Positions 39,846 to 49,663 of a stretch of 64,000 bases of DNA are shown one piece after another (within the stretch, counting starts at the first letter, position 1; every line of letters begins with the position of its first letter). Source of the DNA: Dongia mobilis (lineage in GTDB: Bacteria; Pseudomonadota; Alphaproteobacteria; Dongiales; Dongiaceae). The position numbers and the translations under genes are program-made. Under the pieces are notes generated by a model, which was not told the origin of the DNA, ran no database searches, and worked only from the letters and a program-made list of their open reading frames with translations. The stretch lies in contig NZ_SNYW01000010.1 in assembly GCF_004363235.1 (NCBI RefSeq), positions 124,001 through 188,000 on the forward strand. The letters run 5' to 3'.

Positions 39846-39859
39846 GATCCACTCTCTTC

Positions 39860-39899
39860 AAAAAAAAACGAGGCAGCACCGCCTGCCGCCAATTGGCGG
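39860..39899 (-). terminator. Terminator/attenuator directly upstream of rpmF
   Basis: On the minus strand, GGCAG(GCGGTG)CTGCC (39887-39872) is followed by CG and nine T residues (39868-39860), a textbook intrinsic terminator. The preceding CCGCCAATTGGCGG palindrome (39899-39886) overlaps the stem by two bases, so the two hairpins compete. rpmF starts 15 bases beyond the T-run. The layout suits either termination of the upstream DUF177 transcript or an attenuator. Confidence 0.75.
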
Positions 39900-39998
39900 G
39901 TAGATAACCAAATTCCCGAGGGATAGCAAGGGGGTGATCGCTCCGACAGCGCCGTGAAGAATTCCGGTTCATCCGCGTCACTCTGGATATATCTTGTT

Positions 39999-40553
39999 TT
40001 ATTTCAATAATTTATCCAACCCTGAAAATGGCCGATGGGTCTTGTCGGGCTTTGCTTTCGGCGCCGCCTCGGGCAACTCGTCCGGTTTGGGCTCAAATTC
40101 CTTTGACAATGCCGCGTCCGGCTTGCGCGGGTAGGGATCGAGGGCCAAGGCCAGGTGCTCGACAACCACTTGGCCCAGATCGATTGTTCCCCCGACAATC
40201 GGGTCGGGGGGATCCGCCGCCTCGAAATCGAGGTCGATCTCGGCAAGATCCGGCTCGGCCGCATCCTCGGCAAAACGCATGCGGAATGATTCCGAGATCG
40301 ACGCGGCCACGGGTTCCAGCGTTACCACGCAGGCTTGCTCGACCTCCGCCTGCAATTCGCCGGTCAACTCTATCTGTCCGGCTGGCGTGCGCCGCAGCGA
40401 CAATTCCGCGGTCAGCGCGTTGAGAGCCAGCAGACCGAGCGATTGCGCGATTGCTGCACGATCGGCGGGGGTTGTCGCGATCTGCCGGCGAACCGGTCGG
40501 GGGCCGATCGAGGCGACATCTATTAGCGCAGTAAATTCTTTATTATCAGACAA
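39999..40553 (-). CDS. DUF177/YceD family protein
   Basis: A 184-residue member of the YceD family, which in many bacteria sits next to rpmF and is linked to large-subunit rRNA and ribosome assembly. Visible are VEQACVVTLEPVAASISESF, with the conserved C in QACVVTLEP, and the acidic segment EIDLDFEAADPPDPIVGGTIDLGQVVVEHL. The C-terminus FSGLDKLLK is typical. It is 25 bases after the CBP3-type gene and is separated from rpmF by the terminator/attenuator. Confidence 0.88.
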   Translation of the reverse strand: MSDNKEFTALIDVASIGPRPVRRQIATTPADRAAIAQSLGLLALNALTAELSLRRTPAGQIELTGELQAEVEQACVVTLEPVAASISESFRMRFAEDAAEPDLAEIDLDFEAADPPDPIVGGTIDLGQVVVEHLALALDPYPRKPDAALSKEFEPKPDELPEAAPKAKPDKTHRPFSGLDKLLK

Positions 40554-40578
40554 TTACAGTTCTTTCTGGAGGCCGAGA

Positions 40579-41172
40579 TCAATCGTCAAACGTGACGCCG
40601 GCAGCATGTTCCACCACGGGCGGCGGCGGAAACTGGAAGTCGCCGCGCAGGATCCGGTCGAGCGGCTGGCTGTCGGCCAGTTCCTTGCCCGCCCTAAGGT
40701 AAGCCGCCATGCGTCGCAGCGCATCGATTTCGGGCTCGCTCGTGCCAAAAAGATTCCGGCGCAGGGCTGCCTCGACGTCAAGCTGCGAGCCGCCCAGGGC
40801 TCTCTCGTAAGCCAGGATCCTCCCCTGCATCGCCTCGGTCATCACCCGGATTCTCTTGCCCACGCCCGCATCCCCGGCGCCGAGCTGGCGCAACGAGGCT
40901 TCGAGATCCTGCATCGCCACATCATAAAGCGACTGCGCCAGATCGCCCCCCCTGGCGCCTTCCGGCTTCAGGCGCTGGAAAACCAGGAACAGGTGCAGCA
41001 CCAGCAGTTCGAAACGGCCGTCGATCGAATCCGGCACTGCCATGTTCCGGAAAAAGGCCGGCTGGCGCGCCTGTCCGACCAATCGGAGAAACAGCTTATC
41101 CGCCGCCTTCCTTGTGTCGCTTGTTCCGCCAAGGAGCCGGGCCACGAGATCGCCCAAGGTACGCGACGTCAC
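40579..41172 (-). CDS. Ubiquinol-cytochrome c chaperone CBP3 family protein
   Basis: A 197-residue protein. AADKLFLRLVGQARQPAFF, DGRFELLVLHLFLVFQRL and AMQGRILAYERAL are the CBP3 core; eukaryotic CBP3 helps assemble cytochrome b of complex III. The GTG at 41172 is preferred because GGAAGGGA lies seven bases before it; ATG at 41271 would add 33 residues with no family similarity. It is divergent from bamE. The cbp3-DUF177-rpmF order is conserved in alphaproteobacteria. Confidence 0.88.
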   Translation of the reverse strand: MTSRTLGDLVARLLGGTSDTRKAADKLFLRLVGQARQPAFFRNMAVPDSIDGRFELLVLHLFLVFQRLKPEGARGGDLAQSLYDVAMQDLEASLRQLGAGDAGVGKRIRVMTEAMQGRILAYERALGGSQLDVEAALRRNLFGTSEPEIDALRRMAAYLRAGKELADSQPLDRILRGDFQFPPPPVVEHAAGVTFDD

Positions 41173-41352
41173 GCGCTGGTCCCTTCCATTTTCGCCATTT
41201 CCGCCATCTGCAGCCGCACCTTGACGATCGCCGGCGCGGGTGCGAATTTCCGCTGAGCACACGTCCGGCATCGGCCGGGCCCCAGAATCCGCCCGACGGT
41301 AGCGGGGCGGGTGGCGTGTTGCAACACCAACGCAAGGTACGGGTTCTCAGGC

Positions 41353-41874
41353 ATGACGGCCAGCAGGGGCAGGATGGGTAATCAGGGGCGACACGCCTGG
41401 CTGGCAGCCGTGGCATTTGCGCTCGCGCTGGGCGCCTGCGCGCCCAAGATCGTCCAGCATGGCAACGTGCCGGACGAGGACCAGGTGGTGCAGATCCAGC
41501 CCGGCCAGGACAACATGGCAAGGGTACAGCAATTGCTGGGCTCGCCCTCGACGCGCGGGACCTTTGGCGAGGAAGTTTGGTACTACGTATCCAAGCGCAC
41601 GCATCAGACCGCCTTCTTCGAACCGGAGGTCGTGGACCAGGGCGTCCTGGCCATCTCGTTCGACCAGGAGGGCATCGTCAACGACCTCAAGATCTATGAC
41701 CGGAATGACGGCCGCCTGGTCGCGATGGTCGACCGCGAGACTCCCACCCACGGCAACCAATTGACCATTATCCAACAATTGCTTGGCAATTTCGGCCGTT
41801 TCGATCCGGACAGCTCGTCTGCGCCGAAAGCGCCCGGCGGCACCGGCCCCTCCCTGCCCGGCGCGAGCAACTGA
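41353..41874 (+). CDS. bamE: Outer membrane assembly lipoprotein BamE (SmpA/OmlA)
   Basis: A 173-residue lipoprotein. The signal peptide ends with lipobox ALALGACAPK (cysteine near residue 28). The SmpA/OmlA domain follows: QDNMARVQQLLGSPSTRGTFGEEVWYYV and LKIYDRNDGR. It is a subunit of the BAM outer-membrane protein insertion machine. The tail after residue 145 is low-complexity. It is divergent from cbp3 and ends in a shared terminator with hppA. Confidence 0.93.
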   Translation: MTASRGRMGNQGRHAWLAAVAFALALGACAPKIVQHGNVPDEDQVVQIQPGQDNMARVQQLLGSPSTRGTFGEEVWYYVSKRTHQTAFFEPEVVDQGVLAISFDQEGIVNDLKIYDRNDGRLVAMVDRETPTHGNQLTIIQQLLGNFGRFDPDSSSAPKAPGGTGPSLPGASN

Positions 41875-41919
41875 GATTGCATCCCGTATCCCGGCCGACG
41901 GGATGCGGCTGGTCACATG

Positions 41920-41950
41920 AAAAAGCCCCGGTCTCGCGACCGGGGCTTTC
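41920..41950. terminator. Bidirectional intrinsic terminator between bamE and hppA
   Basis: A 12-bp perfect stem (AAAGCCCCGGTC at 41922-41933 with GACCGGGGCTTT at 41938-41949) and a TCGC loop. The A-tract on one side and T-tract on the other let it serve both convergent genes. Confidence 0.93.
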
Positions 41951-41974
41951 TCGTCGGGATCGTGCGATCTCCGG

Positions 41975-44050
41975 TCAGGCCGCCAGGGCGGCCAGCAGCA
42001 GAAGTGCTACGATGTTGGTGATCTTGATCATCGGGTTGACCGCGGGACCGGCCGTATCCTTGTAGGGATCGCCGACCGTGTCGCCGGTCACCGCGGCCTT
42101 GTGGGCGTCAGAGCCCTTGCCGCCGTGATGGCCGTCCTCGATGTACTTCTTGGCATTGTCCCAGGCGCCGCCACCAGAGGTCATCTGGATGGCAACGAAG
42201 AGACCCGTCACGATCGTGCCGAGCAGCATGGCGCCGAGCGAGATGAAGCCCGCCGCCTGGCCGGCAACAGCCGCGATCACGAAATAGAGCACGATCGGTG
42301 CCACCACCGGCAGCAGCGACGGGACGATCATCTCCTTGATCGCCGCCGTGGTCAGCATGGCGACCGCCTTGCCGTATTCCGGCTTGGCCTTGCCTTCCAT
42401 GATGCCGGGGATTTCCTTGAACTGCCGGCGAACTTCAACCACGACCGCACCTGCGGCCCGGCCCACCGCCATCATGCCCATGGCACCGAACAGGAACGGC
42501 AGGGCGCCGCCGATGAACAGGCCGATGACCACATAGGGGTTGTTGAGCTCGAACTTGATCGCATCACTGAGGTCCGGGAAATAGTGCTTCAGGTCCTCGG
42601 TATAGGCTGCGAACAACACCAGGGCGGCGAGACCGGCAGAACCGATCGCGTACCCCTTGGTGACCGCCTTGGTGGTGTTGCCGACCGCGTCCAGCGCGTC
42701 GGTCACCTTGCGCACGTCGGGCGGCAGTTCCGCCATTTCGGCGATGCCGCCGGCATTGTCGGTCACCGGGCCATAGGCGTCGAGTGCCACGATGATGCCG
42801 GCCAGCGACAGCATCGTGGTGGCAGCCATGGCGATGCCATAGAGCCCCCCCAGGGCATAGGCCGCGATGATGGCCGCCGAAATCACCAGCACCGGCAGCG
42901 CGCAGGCTTCCATCGAAACCGCAAGACCCTGAATGATGTTGGTGGCATGGCCGGTGGTCGACGCCTGGGCGACCGACTTCACCGGGCGGTAGGCCGTCGA
43001 GGTGTAGTACTCGGTGATCCAGACCAGGAGCCCGGTCACGGCAAGGCCGATCACGGCGCACCAGAACATGGCGGTGCCGGTCAACGGCGAATCGCCAATC
43101 TGGCCGAAGCCCGTCACCTGGTTGATCAGCAGCGCGATGAGTGCGATCGAGATCACGCTGGCTGCGATGAGGCCCTTATAGAGGGCACCCATGATGTTGT
43201 TGCTGGAGCCCAGCTTGATGAAGAAGGTACCGATGACGGAACCGACGATGCTGGCGCCGCAGACCAGCAGCGGCAGCAGCATCAACTGCTCCTGCGCGAC
43301 ACCGGTATAGAAGATCGAGCCCAGCAGCATGGTGGCGACCACCGTCACGGCAAAGGTCTCGAACAGGTCGGCGGCCATGCCGGCGCAATCGCCCACATTG
43401 TCGCCCACATTGTCGGCGATCACGGCCGGGTTGCGGGGGTCATCCTCGGGGATGCCCGCCTCGATCTTGCCCACGAGATCGGCGCCGACATCGGCACCCT
43501 TGGTGAAGATACCACCACCCAGACGCGCGAAGATCGAGATCAGCGAGGCGCCGAAGGAGAGACCGACCAGGGCCTCCAGCATCGGGCGCATTTCCGTGCC
43601 AATCGACTGCAGGAACATGTAGTAGCCGGCGACGCCGAGCAGGCCCAGACCGACCACCAGCATGCCGGTGATGGCACCTGCCTTGGCAGCGATGTCGAGC
43701 GCCTGCGACATGCCCTGGCGCGCGGCTTCCGCCGTGCGGACATTCGAGCGCACCGAGACATTCATGCCGATATAGCCGGCGAGGCCCGAGAGCACGGCGC
43801 CGATGACGAAGCCAAGGGCCGAAAGCCCGGACAGCGCCAACCCGAGGATCACCGCCACGATGACGCCGACGATGCCGATCGCGGTGTATTGCTTGTTGAG
43901 ATAGGCCTGCGCCCCTTCCTGTACCGCCGCGGCAATTTCCTGCATGCGTGCGGTGCCGGCGCTTGCCGCCAGCACGGACCGGGTCGCCCAGATGCCATAG
44001 ATCAGCGCGAGCACGCCGCATCCGATGACCAACCAGAGTAACGAATTCAT
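41975..44050 (-). CDS. hppA: Membrane-bound proton-translocating pyrophosphatase
   Basis: A 691-residue pump of about 16 transmembrane helices. [25 protein letters not shown] is the pyrophosphate/Mg site ([11 protein letters not shown]). [18 protein letters not shown] has lysine and threonine at the positions that define the potassium-independent, proton-pumping class; potassium-dependent enzymes have alanines there. The enzyme couples PPi hydrolysis to proton export. It is downstream of the cox cluster on the same strand, with a hairpin in the gap, and convergent with bamE. Confidence 0.97.
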   Translation of the reverse strand: MNSLLWLVIGCGVLALIYGIWATRSVLAASAGTARMQEIAAAVQEGAQAYLNKQYTAIGIVGVIVAVILGLALSGLSALGFVIGAVLSGLAGYIGMNVSVRSNVRTAEAARQGMSQALDIAAKAGAITGMLVVGLGLLGVAGYYMFLQSIGTEMRPMLEALVGLSFGASLISIFARLGGGIFTKGADVGADLVGKIEAGIPEDDPRNPAVIADNVGDNVGDCAGMAADLFETFAVTVVATMLLGSIFYTGVAQEQLMLLPLLVCGASIVGSVIGTFFIKLGSSNNIMGALYKGLIAASVISIALIALLINQVTGFGQIGDSPLTGTAMFWCAVIGLAVTGLLVWITEYYTSTAYRPVKSVAQASTTGHATNIIQGLAVSMEACALPVLVISAAIIAAYALGGLYGIAMAATTMLSLAGIIVALDAYGPVTDNAGGIAEMAELPPDVRKVTDALDAVGNTTKAVTKGYAIGSAGLAALVLFAAYTEDLKHYFPDLSDAIKFELNNPYVVIGLFIGGALPFLFGAMGMMAVGRAAGAVVVEVRRQFKEIPGIMEGKAKPEYGKAVAMLTTAAIKEMIVPSLLPVVAPIVLYFVIAAVAGQAAGFISLGAMLLGTIVTGLFVAIQMTSGGGAWDNAKKYIEDGHHGGKGSDAHKAAVTGDTVGDPYKDTAGPAVNPMIKITNIVALLLLAALAA

Positions 44051-44126
44051 TAGTGCATCCCCTCCATCAGAACTTCATTCATTCTTGGGCCGACGCCTAG
44101 TGCCTGCCTCGGGTACCCAGAGGAAA

Positions 44127-44157
44127 GGCCGTGCCAATCTTTTATTGGACCACGGCC
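44127..44157 (-). terminator. Hairpin between cox cluster and hppA
   Basis: On the minus strand GGCCGTGGTCCAAT (44157-44144) pairs with ATTGGCACGGCC (44138-44127), leaving a two-base bulge and a five-base loop, followed by TTTCCTC. It lies 129 bases after the last cox gene and 77 bases before hppA. It could end the cox transcript or be a leader structure of hppA. Confidence 0.5.
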
Positions 44158-44285
44158 TCCTGGCTCTGACAGGCCCCCCAAAACAGCCTGCAGCGGTCAC
44201 TCAAAGTGCCGCGACCTTAATGGAATCGCCCAGACGTGGCAATATCTGGGCCCGCCCGCCGGCGCGCCCCTAGATGTAGCGAAAA

Positions 44286-45146
44286 TCAAGGCAATCTGCG
44301 GCTTGCCGAGTCGTCGGCCCGGGCCAATTGGCGCCGTTGTCCGCGCCGCCGGACCTGGATGATTTCGGCCAGGATGGAAAGGGCGATCTCCTCCGGCGAG
44401 ATGGCGCCAAGGTCGAGGCCGGCCGGTGCCCGCAGATCTTCCAGCCGCGCCGGGGGCATGCCCGCCTCCGCCATTTCGGCACGCAGGGCTGCCGCCTTTT
44501 TCGGACTGCCGACGAAGGCGACATAGTCGGCCTCAACCGACAGCGCTGCCTTGAGGGCGGCACTGTCGCCCTTGCCCTGGGTCGACACCACGATGAAACG
44601 CTCGCCGGCTGGCAGGGCGGCTAGGTCGTAGGTGTCGAGGCGGCTGCCATCGGTGCCCGGAAAGGTCGCCAGTTCTGCAGGCGGCGCCGCGATCGTCAAG
44701 GCAAGGCCAAGCCCGCTCGCCTGACGCGCCAGCGCCACCGCGACCGGGCTTGCCCCGCAGACGACCAGCCGCGGTTGCGGCAGGAACGGCTCGACAAAAA
44801 CATCCATGGTCCCCTGACTCGGGCACATGTTCTTGGCAAAGGCGATGCCGGAGCGCTCATCGCCGGGCCGCAATCCCTGATCCTTGAGGAGGTCCATCGG
44901 CTGGATCGAGACCAGGCGCGGTCGGCCATCCTCGAGGGATGCCTGTGCCGCCTTCAGCACCGCGGCGCGCGCGCAGCCGCCACCGATCCAGCCACCCTCG
45001 ATCGAGCCATCTGCCAGGATCACAGCCTTGGCGCCCGGCTTCGCCGCCGTCGCCGCCACTGTACGCACCACGGTCGCCATGGCAAACGGCCTGCTGCCGC
45101 CCTTCATGCTGCTGACGAGGTCGAGGATATTGTCGCTGCTGACCAT
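44286..45146 (-). CDS. coxF: XdhC/CoxF-type molybdenum cofactor maturation protein
   Basis: A 286-residue XdhC/CoxI family protein: an N-terminal XdhC domain with the ADGSIEGGWIGGGCARAAV segment, and a C-terminal Rossmann domain with LVVCGASPVAVALARQASG and VGSPKKAAALRAEM. These proteins sulfurate or load the molybdenum cofactor before insertion into the enzyme; in carboxidotrophs CoxF is the equivalent and helps assemble the copper-molybdenum centre. It is the last gene of the cox operon, nine bases after coxE. Confidence 0.85.
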   Translation of the reverse strand: MVSSDNILDLVSSMKGGSRPFAMATVVRTVAATAAKPGAKAVILADGSIEGGWIGGGCARAAVLKAAQASLEDGRPRLVSIQPMDLLKDQGLRPGDERSGIAFAKNMCPSQGTMDVFVEPFLPQPRLVVCGASPVAVALARQASGLGLALTIAAPPAELATFPGTDGSRLDTYDLAALPAGERFIVVSTQGKGDSAALKAALSVEADYVAFVGSPKKAAALRAEMAEAGMPPARLEDLRAPAGLDLGAISPEEIALSILAEIIQVRRRGQRRQLARADDSASRRLP

Positions 45147-45155
45147 GCCGGCCTC

Positions 45156-46343
45156 CTAGAGCCGCGCCAGTTGCGGCGCGAGGGCCGCCAGGCTGTCGAG
45201 ATTGTGGGCGCTGGCGAAAAGATCGACATAGGGCAAGGCCGCCTGCATGCCGCGCGCTTCCGGCCGGTAGCCAGCTGTGCCGAGCAGGGGGTTGAGCCAG
45301 ACGAGGCGCCGGCAGCGGCGCTTCAACTGCGCCAGTTCCGTCGCCAGCAGATCGGGATCGCCCGCATCGAAGCCATCGGACAGGATGATGACGCAGGCGC
45401 GACCCTTGAGTGCCGATTGGGCATAGCGCGCATTGAAGGCGGCAAGGCTTTCGCCAATCAGGGTGCCACCGCCCAACCCCTGGGCCATCAGCACCATCCG
45501 GTCGATGGCGCGCTGCGGATCCCGCTCCTTGAGTGCCGGCGTCACATGGACGAGATGGGTATGGAAGAGGTAGGCGTCCGCCACGCGCGCGTGCATGACG
45601 AGGCCGCGCAGGAAACGCGCAAAGGCGCGCAGATAGGGTTCCATCGAACCTGAGGCGTCGAGCAGCGCCACGATCCGCATCGGTTCCTCGCGGCGCCGGC
45701 GACGCACGAGATCGATCGGTACGCCGCCCCGCGCGACGCTGCGGCGGATGGTGCGACGCAGATCGACTTGCCCCCTTGCTGCGCGCCGGAAGCGGCGCGT
45801 GCGCCTCGCCCGTAGCGACGCCGCCAGCAAAACCGCCACCTCTTCTGCCGCCCGCAAGGCCTCGGGATCGGCCAAATCCTTGAAATCGGCCTGGCGCCTG
45901 GCGTCCTGCTGCGAGGCGCCGTCGCTCGGACTCTCGGCCGGTCGCGCGGCATCATCCCCAGATTGTCCGCGCCGCCAGGCCTCGACCTGCAGCCCGGCGG
46001 GACGGCCGCCCCCCTGCCCGGCCTGCGTGAACGTCGGACCGCGCGGTTTATGGGGCAAATCCCTCTGGCGCAACAGCGTGCGCATCTCGCGCCGCTGCCA
46101 GAAGGCATCGAAAATTTCATCGAAGGCCGACCATTGCCGCGCATTGCGGCAGCAGATCGTCTTCAGCGCCTGGCGCCAGAGATGCGGGTTGGCGCCGGCG
46201 CCCGCCGCCAGGGCTGTCAGGGCATCGGCACTGTCGGCGGGGCCCACACCGAAGCCATAGCCGCGCAAGGTCCGCAGGAATCGGATGAGGTTTCGGCGCA
46301 TCAGCGCGCCGGCATCCTGTGCCTGGACCGTTGCCACGCTCAT
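45156..46343 (-). CDS. coxE: VWA-domain protein CoxE
   Basis: A 395-residue CoxE-like protein. The N-terminal half is arginine-rich and helical; the C-terminal half is a von Willebrand A domain with the MIDAS motif DASGSM (RIVALLDASGSMEPYLRAFA) and ILSDGFDAGDPDLLA. CoxE acts with the AAA+ CoxD in maturation of the copper-molybdenum active site. Its ATG overlaps the coxD stop (ATGA at 46343-46340), so it is translationally coupled. An upstream in-frame extension lies wholly inside coxD and is not used. Confidence 0.9.
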   Translation of the reverse strand: MSVATVQAQDAGALMRRNLIRFLRTLRGYGFGVGPADSADALTALAAGAGANPHLWRQALKTICCRNARQWSAFDEIFDAFWQRREMRTLLRQRDLPHKPRGPTFTQAGQGGGRPAGLQVEAWRRGQSGDDAARPAESPSDGASQQDARRQADFKDLADPEALRAAEEVAVLLAASLRARRTRRFRRAARGQVDLRRTIRRSVARGGVPIDLVRRRRREEPMRIVALLDASGSMEPYLRAFARFLRGLVMHARVADAYLFHTHLVHVTPALKERDPQRAIDRMVLMAQGLGGGTLIGESLAAFNARYAQSALKGRACVIILSDGFDAGDPDLLATELAQLKRRCRRLVWLNPLLGTAGYRPEARGMQAALPYVDLFASAHNLDSLAALAPQLARL

Positions 46344-47230
46344 GCCACCCGCTCCAGCAGGCGCACCCAGACCTCGCGCGGCAGGGCGGCGCGGTCCTGC
46401 TCCGTCTTGATCAATGTCGCGATCACCGCATAGGCCGCTTCGACATTGGCGCCGAGATCCCGGATGCCGAGGCCCATGAGTGCTGCCGCCCAGTCCAGTG
46501 TCTCGGCCACCCCCGGCACCTTCACCAGGTTCTCCTTGCGCAGGCGCGCGATGACAGCCGCGATCTGGGCAGCAAGGTCGCTGTCGATCGCAGGCAGGCG
46601 CGTGCGGATGATGCGAGCCTCGCGCGCCTCGTCGGGATAGTCGATGTGATGGTACAGGCAGCGCCGGCGCAGGGCGTCGGACAGCTCGCGCGTGCCGTTC
46701 GAGGTCAGGATGACGAAGGGCCGCGCCTTGGCCGTCACTGTGCCGAGTTCCGGAATCGAGATCTGGAAATCCGACAGCACCTCCAGTAGCAGCGCCTCGA
46801 ATTCCTGGTCGGCCCGGTCGATCTCGTCGATCAGCAGGACGGGTGGCTTGTCCTGCCGGATCGCCGTCAGCAGCGGCCGCTCCAGCAGATATTCCGGTCC
46901 GAACACGTGCCGTTCGACCGCCGCCGCGTCGCCTGATTGCTCGCGTGCCTTGATCGCCAGCAATTGCCGCTGATAGTTCCATTCATAGAGGGCCGCCTGC
47001 TGGTCGAGGCCCTCATAGCATTGCAGGCGGATGAGCGGCGTTGCCAGCAAGGCGGAGAGGGCTTTCGCCACCTCCGTCTTGCCGACACCCGCCTCGCCCT
47101 CCAGCAGCAGGGGCCGTCCCAGCAGGCCCATCAGCCAGATGGCGGTCGGCAATTCGGCATCCGGTATGTAACCCGCTTCGACCAGAAGGCGGGCGATCTC
47201 GTCGCGATCGCCGGGAAGTCCTGCCGGCAT
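46340..47230 (-). CDS. coxD: MoxR-type AAA+ ATPase CoxD
   Basis: A 296-residue MoxR-family AAA+ protein. Walker A is LLEGEAGVGKTEVAKAL, Walker B is PVLLIDEIDRADQEFEAL, sensor 1 is VILTSNGTRELSDALRRRCL. CoxD is a chaperone that partially unfolds apo-CO dehydrogenase for sulfur insertion and copper addition. It lies 12 bases after coxL and overlaps coxE by four bases. Confidence 0.93.
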   Translation of the reverse strand: MPAGLPGDRDEIARLLVEAGYIPDAELPTAIWLMGLLGRPLLLEGEAGVGKTEVAKALSALLATPLIRLQCYEGLDQQAALYEWNYQRQLLAIKAREQSGDAAAVERHVFGPEYLLERPLLTAIRQDKPPVLLIDEIDRADQEFEALLLEVLSDFQISIPELGTVTAKARPFVILTSNGTRELSDALRRRCLYHHIDYPDEAREARIIRTRLPAIDSDLAAQIAAVIARLRKENLVKVPGVAETLDWAAALMGLGIRDLGANVEAAYAVIATLIKTEQDRAALPREVWVRLLERVA

Positions 47231-47242
47231 GGCGCCTATGCC

Positions 47243-49663
47243 TCAGCCATGCAGGCCCAGCTTCTCCGCCGCCATCCAGGTGCGCCAGTTGTCATGCGGC
47301 ATCTGGATATGCGTCGAGCCGAGGAACGAGAACGCATCGTTGATCGCGTTCGAGAAGCAGGGCACGCCGCCGACATTGGGGCTTTCGCCCACCCCCTTGG
47401 CGCCGATCGGATGGTGCGGCGAAGGGGTAACGGTGAAATCGGTTTCCCATTTTGGCGTCTCGACGGCCGTCGGCAGGAAGTAGTCCATCAGCGAGGCGGT
47501 GACGACATTGCCCGTCTCGTCATAGCGGATCTCCTGGCCCATGGCGATGCCGAAGGCTTCGGTGAGGCCGCCATGCACCTGGCCCTCGATGATCATGGGA
47601 TTGATGCGCGTGCCGCAATCGTCGAGTGCGTAGAAACGCCGGATCTTGGTGCTGCCGGTATCGACATCGACATCGGCCACACAGATATAGGCGCCGAAGG
47701 GATAGGTCATGTTGGGCGGATCGTAGTAGTTGACCGCCTCCAGCCCCGGCTCCAGCCCTGCCGGCGGGCTGTTGTAGGACGCCCAGGCGATCTCCTTCAT
47801 CGATTTGAACTTGTCCGGCGCGCCCTTGACCCGGAAGCCGTCGATATCCCATTCGAGATCGTATTCCGAAACTTCCAGCAGATGCGCCGCGATCATCTGC
47901 GCCTTGGCGCGGATCTTCCGGGCCGCCATGGCGATGGCGCCGCCCGCAACCGGGGTCGAGCGCGAGCCATAGGTGCCGAGGCCATAGGGCGCCGTGTCGG
48001 TATTCCCCTCCTCGATCATGATATCGGCGGCGGGAATGCCGAGCTCTGTCGCCAGGATCTGGGCATAGGTCGTTTCGTGCCCCTGGCCCTGGCTCTTGGT
48101 ACCCATGCGGGCGATGATCGAGCCGGTGGGATGGATGCGGATCTCGGCCGAATCGAACATGGCGATGCCGAGGATGTCGCAGTTCTTCGAGGGTCCCGCC
48201 CCCACGATCTCGGTGAAGAAGGCAACCCCGATTCCCATCAATTCCCGGGTCTCGCCGCGCTTGAAGGCCTCGCGCTTGGCTTTCTGCTCGGCACGCAGCT
48301 GGTCATAGCCGACGGCCTTCAGTGCCTTCTGCATCGCGGTGTGATAATCGCCGGAATCGTATTCCCAGCCGAGGGCAGATTGATACGGGAACTGCTCCGG
48401 CCGCACGAAGTTCTTGAGGCGGAGTTCGGCCGGGTCCATGCCCAGCTTCTGGGCCAGCACATCCATGATCCGCTCGATGCAGTAGGACGCCTCGGTCACG
48501 CGGAACGAGCAGCGATAGGCGACCCCGCCCGGTGCCTTGTTGGTATAGATGCCGTCGACGGAAAGATGCGCCACCGGGATGTCATAGGAGCCGGTGACGA
48601 TGTTGAAGAAACCGGCCGGGTATTTGCTGGGGTCGGCGCAGGCATCGAAGGCGCCGTGATCAGCCAGCACATGGACGCGCATGCCGGTGATCCGGCCGTC
48701 CTTGGTCGCGGCCAGTTCCGTCGTCATGTGATAGTCGCGGGCAAAGGCGGTCGCCGACAGATTTTCGATGCGGTCCTCGACCCATTTCACCGGCTGGCCC
48801 AGCACGATGGAGGCGACGATGGCGCAGATATAACCGGGATAGGCGCCGACCTTGTTGCCGAAGCCGCCGCCGATATCCGGCGCGATGACATGGATCTTGT
48901 GCTCCGGAATGCCGGAGAGCAGCGATCCCACCGTGCGGATCACATGCGGCGCCTGGAAGGTACCCCAGAGGGTCAGTTCGCCCTTGATCTTGTCCATGGA
49001 CGCCACGGCGGCGCAGGTCTCCAGCGGACAGGGATGCACCCGCTGGTAGGAGATCATCTCCTTCACCGTCACCTCGGCCTTGGCGAAGACGGCATCGGTC
49101 GCTGATTTGTCGCCCACCTCCCAGGTGAAGATGTGGTTGTGGTGCTTGCGCTTGCCATGGGCGCCGTCGGTCTTGTCCTTGATGTCCTCCCTCAGCAGCG
49201 GCGCATCCGGCGCCATCGCCTTGAAGGGGTCGATCACGACCGGCAGTTCCTCGTATTCCACCTCGACCAGTTCGATGGCATCCGCCGCGATATAGCGGTC
49301 CTCGGCCACCACGAAGGCTACTTCCTGGTTCTGAAACAGGACCTTTTCTTCCGCCAGCACCGCCTGCACGTCGCCGGCCAGCGTCGGCATGTAATGCAGC
49401 TTCAGCGGCTTCAGTTCCGCCGCCGTCAGCACCGCCTTCACACCCGGCAGGGCCAATGCCTTGGAGACGTCGATCTTCTTGATCCGCGCATGGGCGTAGG
49501 GCGAGCGGACGAAATCGCCGAACACCATGCCGGGCAGCTTCAGGTCGTCGACGTAATTGCCCTTGCCCTGGACGAAGCGCACGTCCTCGACGCGCTTTCG
49601 CTTGCAGCCCATGCCTTCCAGCTTGTCGGCGCGTTCCTTCTGATTGGGGGTCATGTCGTTCAT
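47243..49663 (-). CDS. coxL: Aerobic carbon monoxide dehydrogenase, large subunit (form I)
   Basis: An 806-residue molybdopterin hydroxylase subunit. AYRCSFR at 382-388 is the signature of form I (true) CoxL, with C385 equivalent to the cysteine that binds copper. GVGES near 757-761 holds the catalytic glutamate (about E760). [12 protein letters not shown] is the molybdopterin-binding loop. The enzyme oxidises CO with water to CO2 and passes electrons through CoxS and CoxM to quinones. The ATG overlaps the coxS stop by four bases. Form II (xanthine dehydrogenase-like) enzymes have AYRGAGR instead, so this is not one of those. Confidence 0.97.
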   Translation of the reverse strand: MNDMTPNQKERADKLEGMGCKRKRVEDVRFVQGKGNYVDDLKLPGMVFGDFVRSPYAHARIKKIDVSKALALPGVKAVLTAAELKPLKLHYMPTLAGDVQAVLAEEKVLFQNQEVAFVVAEDRYIAADAIELVEVEYEELPVVIDPFKAMAPDAPLLREDIKDKTDGAHGKRKHHNHIFTWEVGDKSATDAVFAKAEVTVKEMISYQRVHPCPLETCAAVASMDKIKGELTLWGTFQAPHVIRTVGSLLSGIPEHKIHVIAPDIGGGFGNKVGAYPGYICAIVASIVLGQPVKWVEDRIENLSATAFARDYHMTTELAATKDGRITGMRVHVLADHGAFDACADPSKYPAGFFNIVTGSYDIPVAHLSVDGIYTNKAPGGVAYRCSFRVTEASYCIERIMDVLAQKLGMDPAELRLKNFVRPEQFPYQSALGWEYDSGDYHTAMQKALKAVGYDQLRAEQKAKREAFKRGETRELMGIGVAFFTEIVGAGPSKNCDILGIAMFDSAEIRIHPTGSIIARMGTKSQGQGHETTYAQILATELGIPAADIMIEEGNTDTAPYGLGTYGSRSTPVAGGAIAMAARKIRAKAQMIAAHLLEVSEYDLEWDIDGFRVKGAPDKFKSMKEIAWASYNSPPAGLEPGLEAVNYYDPPNMTYPFGAYICVADVDVDTGSTKIRRFYALDDCGTRINPMIIEGQVHGGLTEAFGIAMGQEIRYDETGNVVTASLMDYFLPTAVETPKWETDFTVTPSPHHPIGAKGVGESPNVGGVPCFSNAINDAFSFLGSTHIQMPHDNWRTWMAAEKLGLHG

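Noticed and set aside
42101..44041. A 646-codon open frame opposite hppA
   Set aside because: The predicted protein is histidine-, arginine- and glycine-rich with no known fold. It is an effect of codon bias in the strongly conserved pyrophosphatase gene.
46344..46982. N-terminal extension of coxE
   Set aside because: The frame is open but lies entirely inside coxD, and the family N-terminus begins at 46343 in an ATGA overlap.
46937..49105. A 722-codon open frame opposite coxL and coxD
   Set aside because: It crosses two real genes on the other strand and has no domain or ribosome-binding site of its own.
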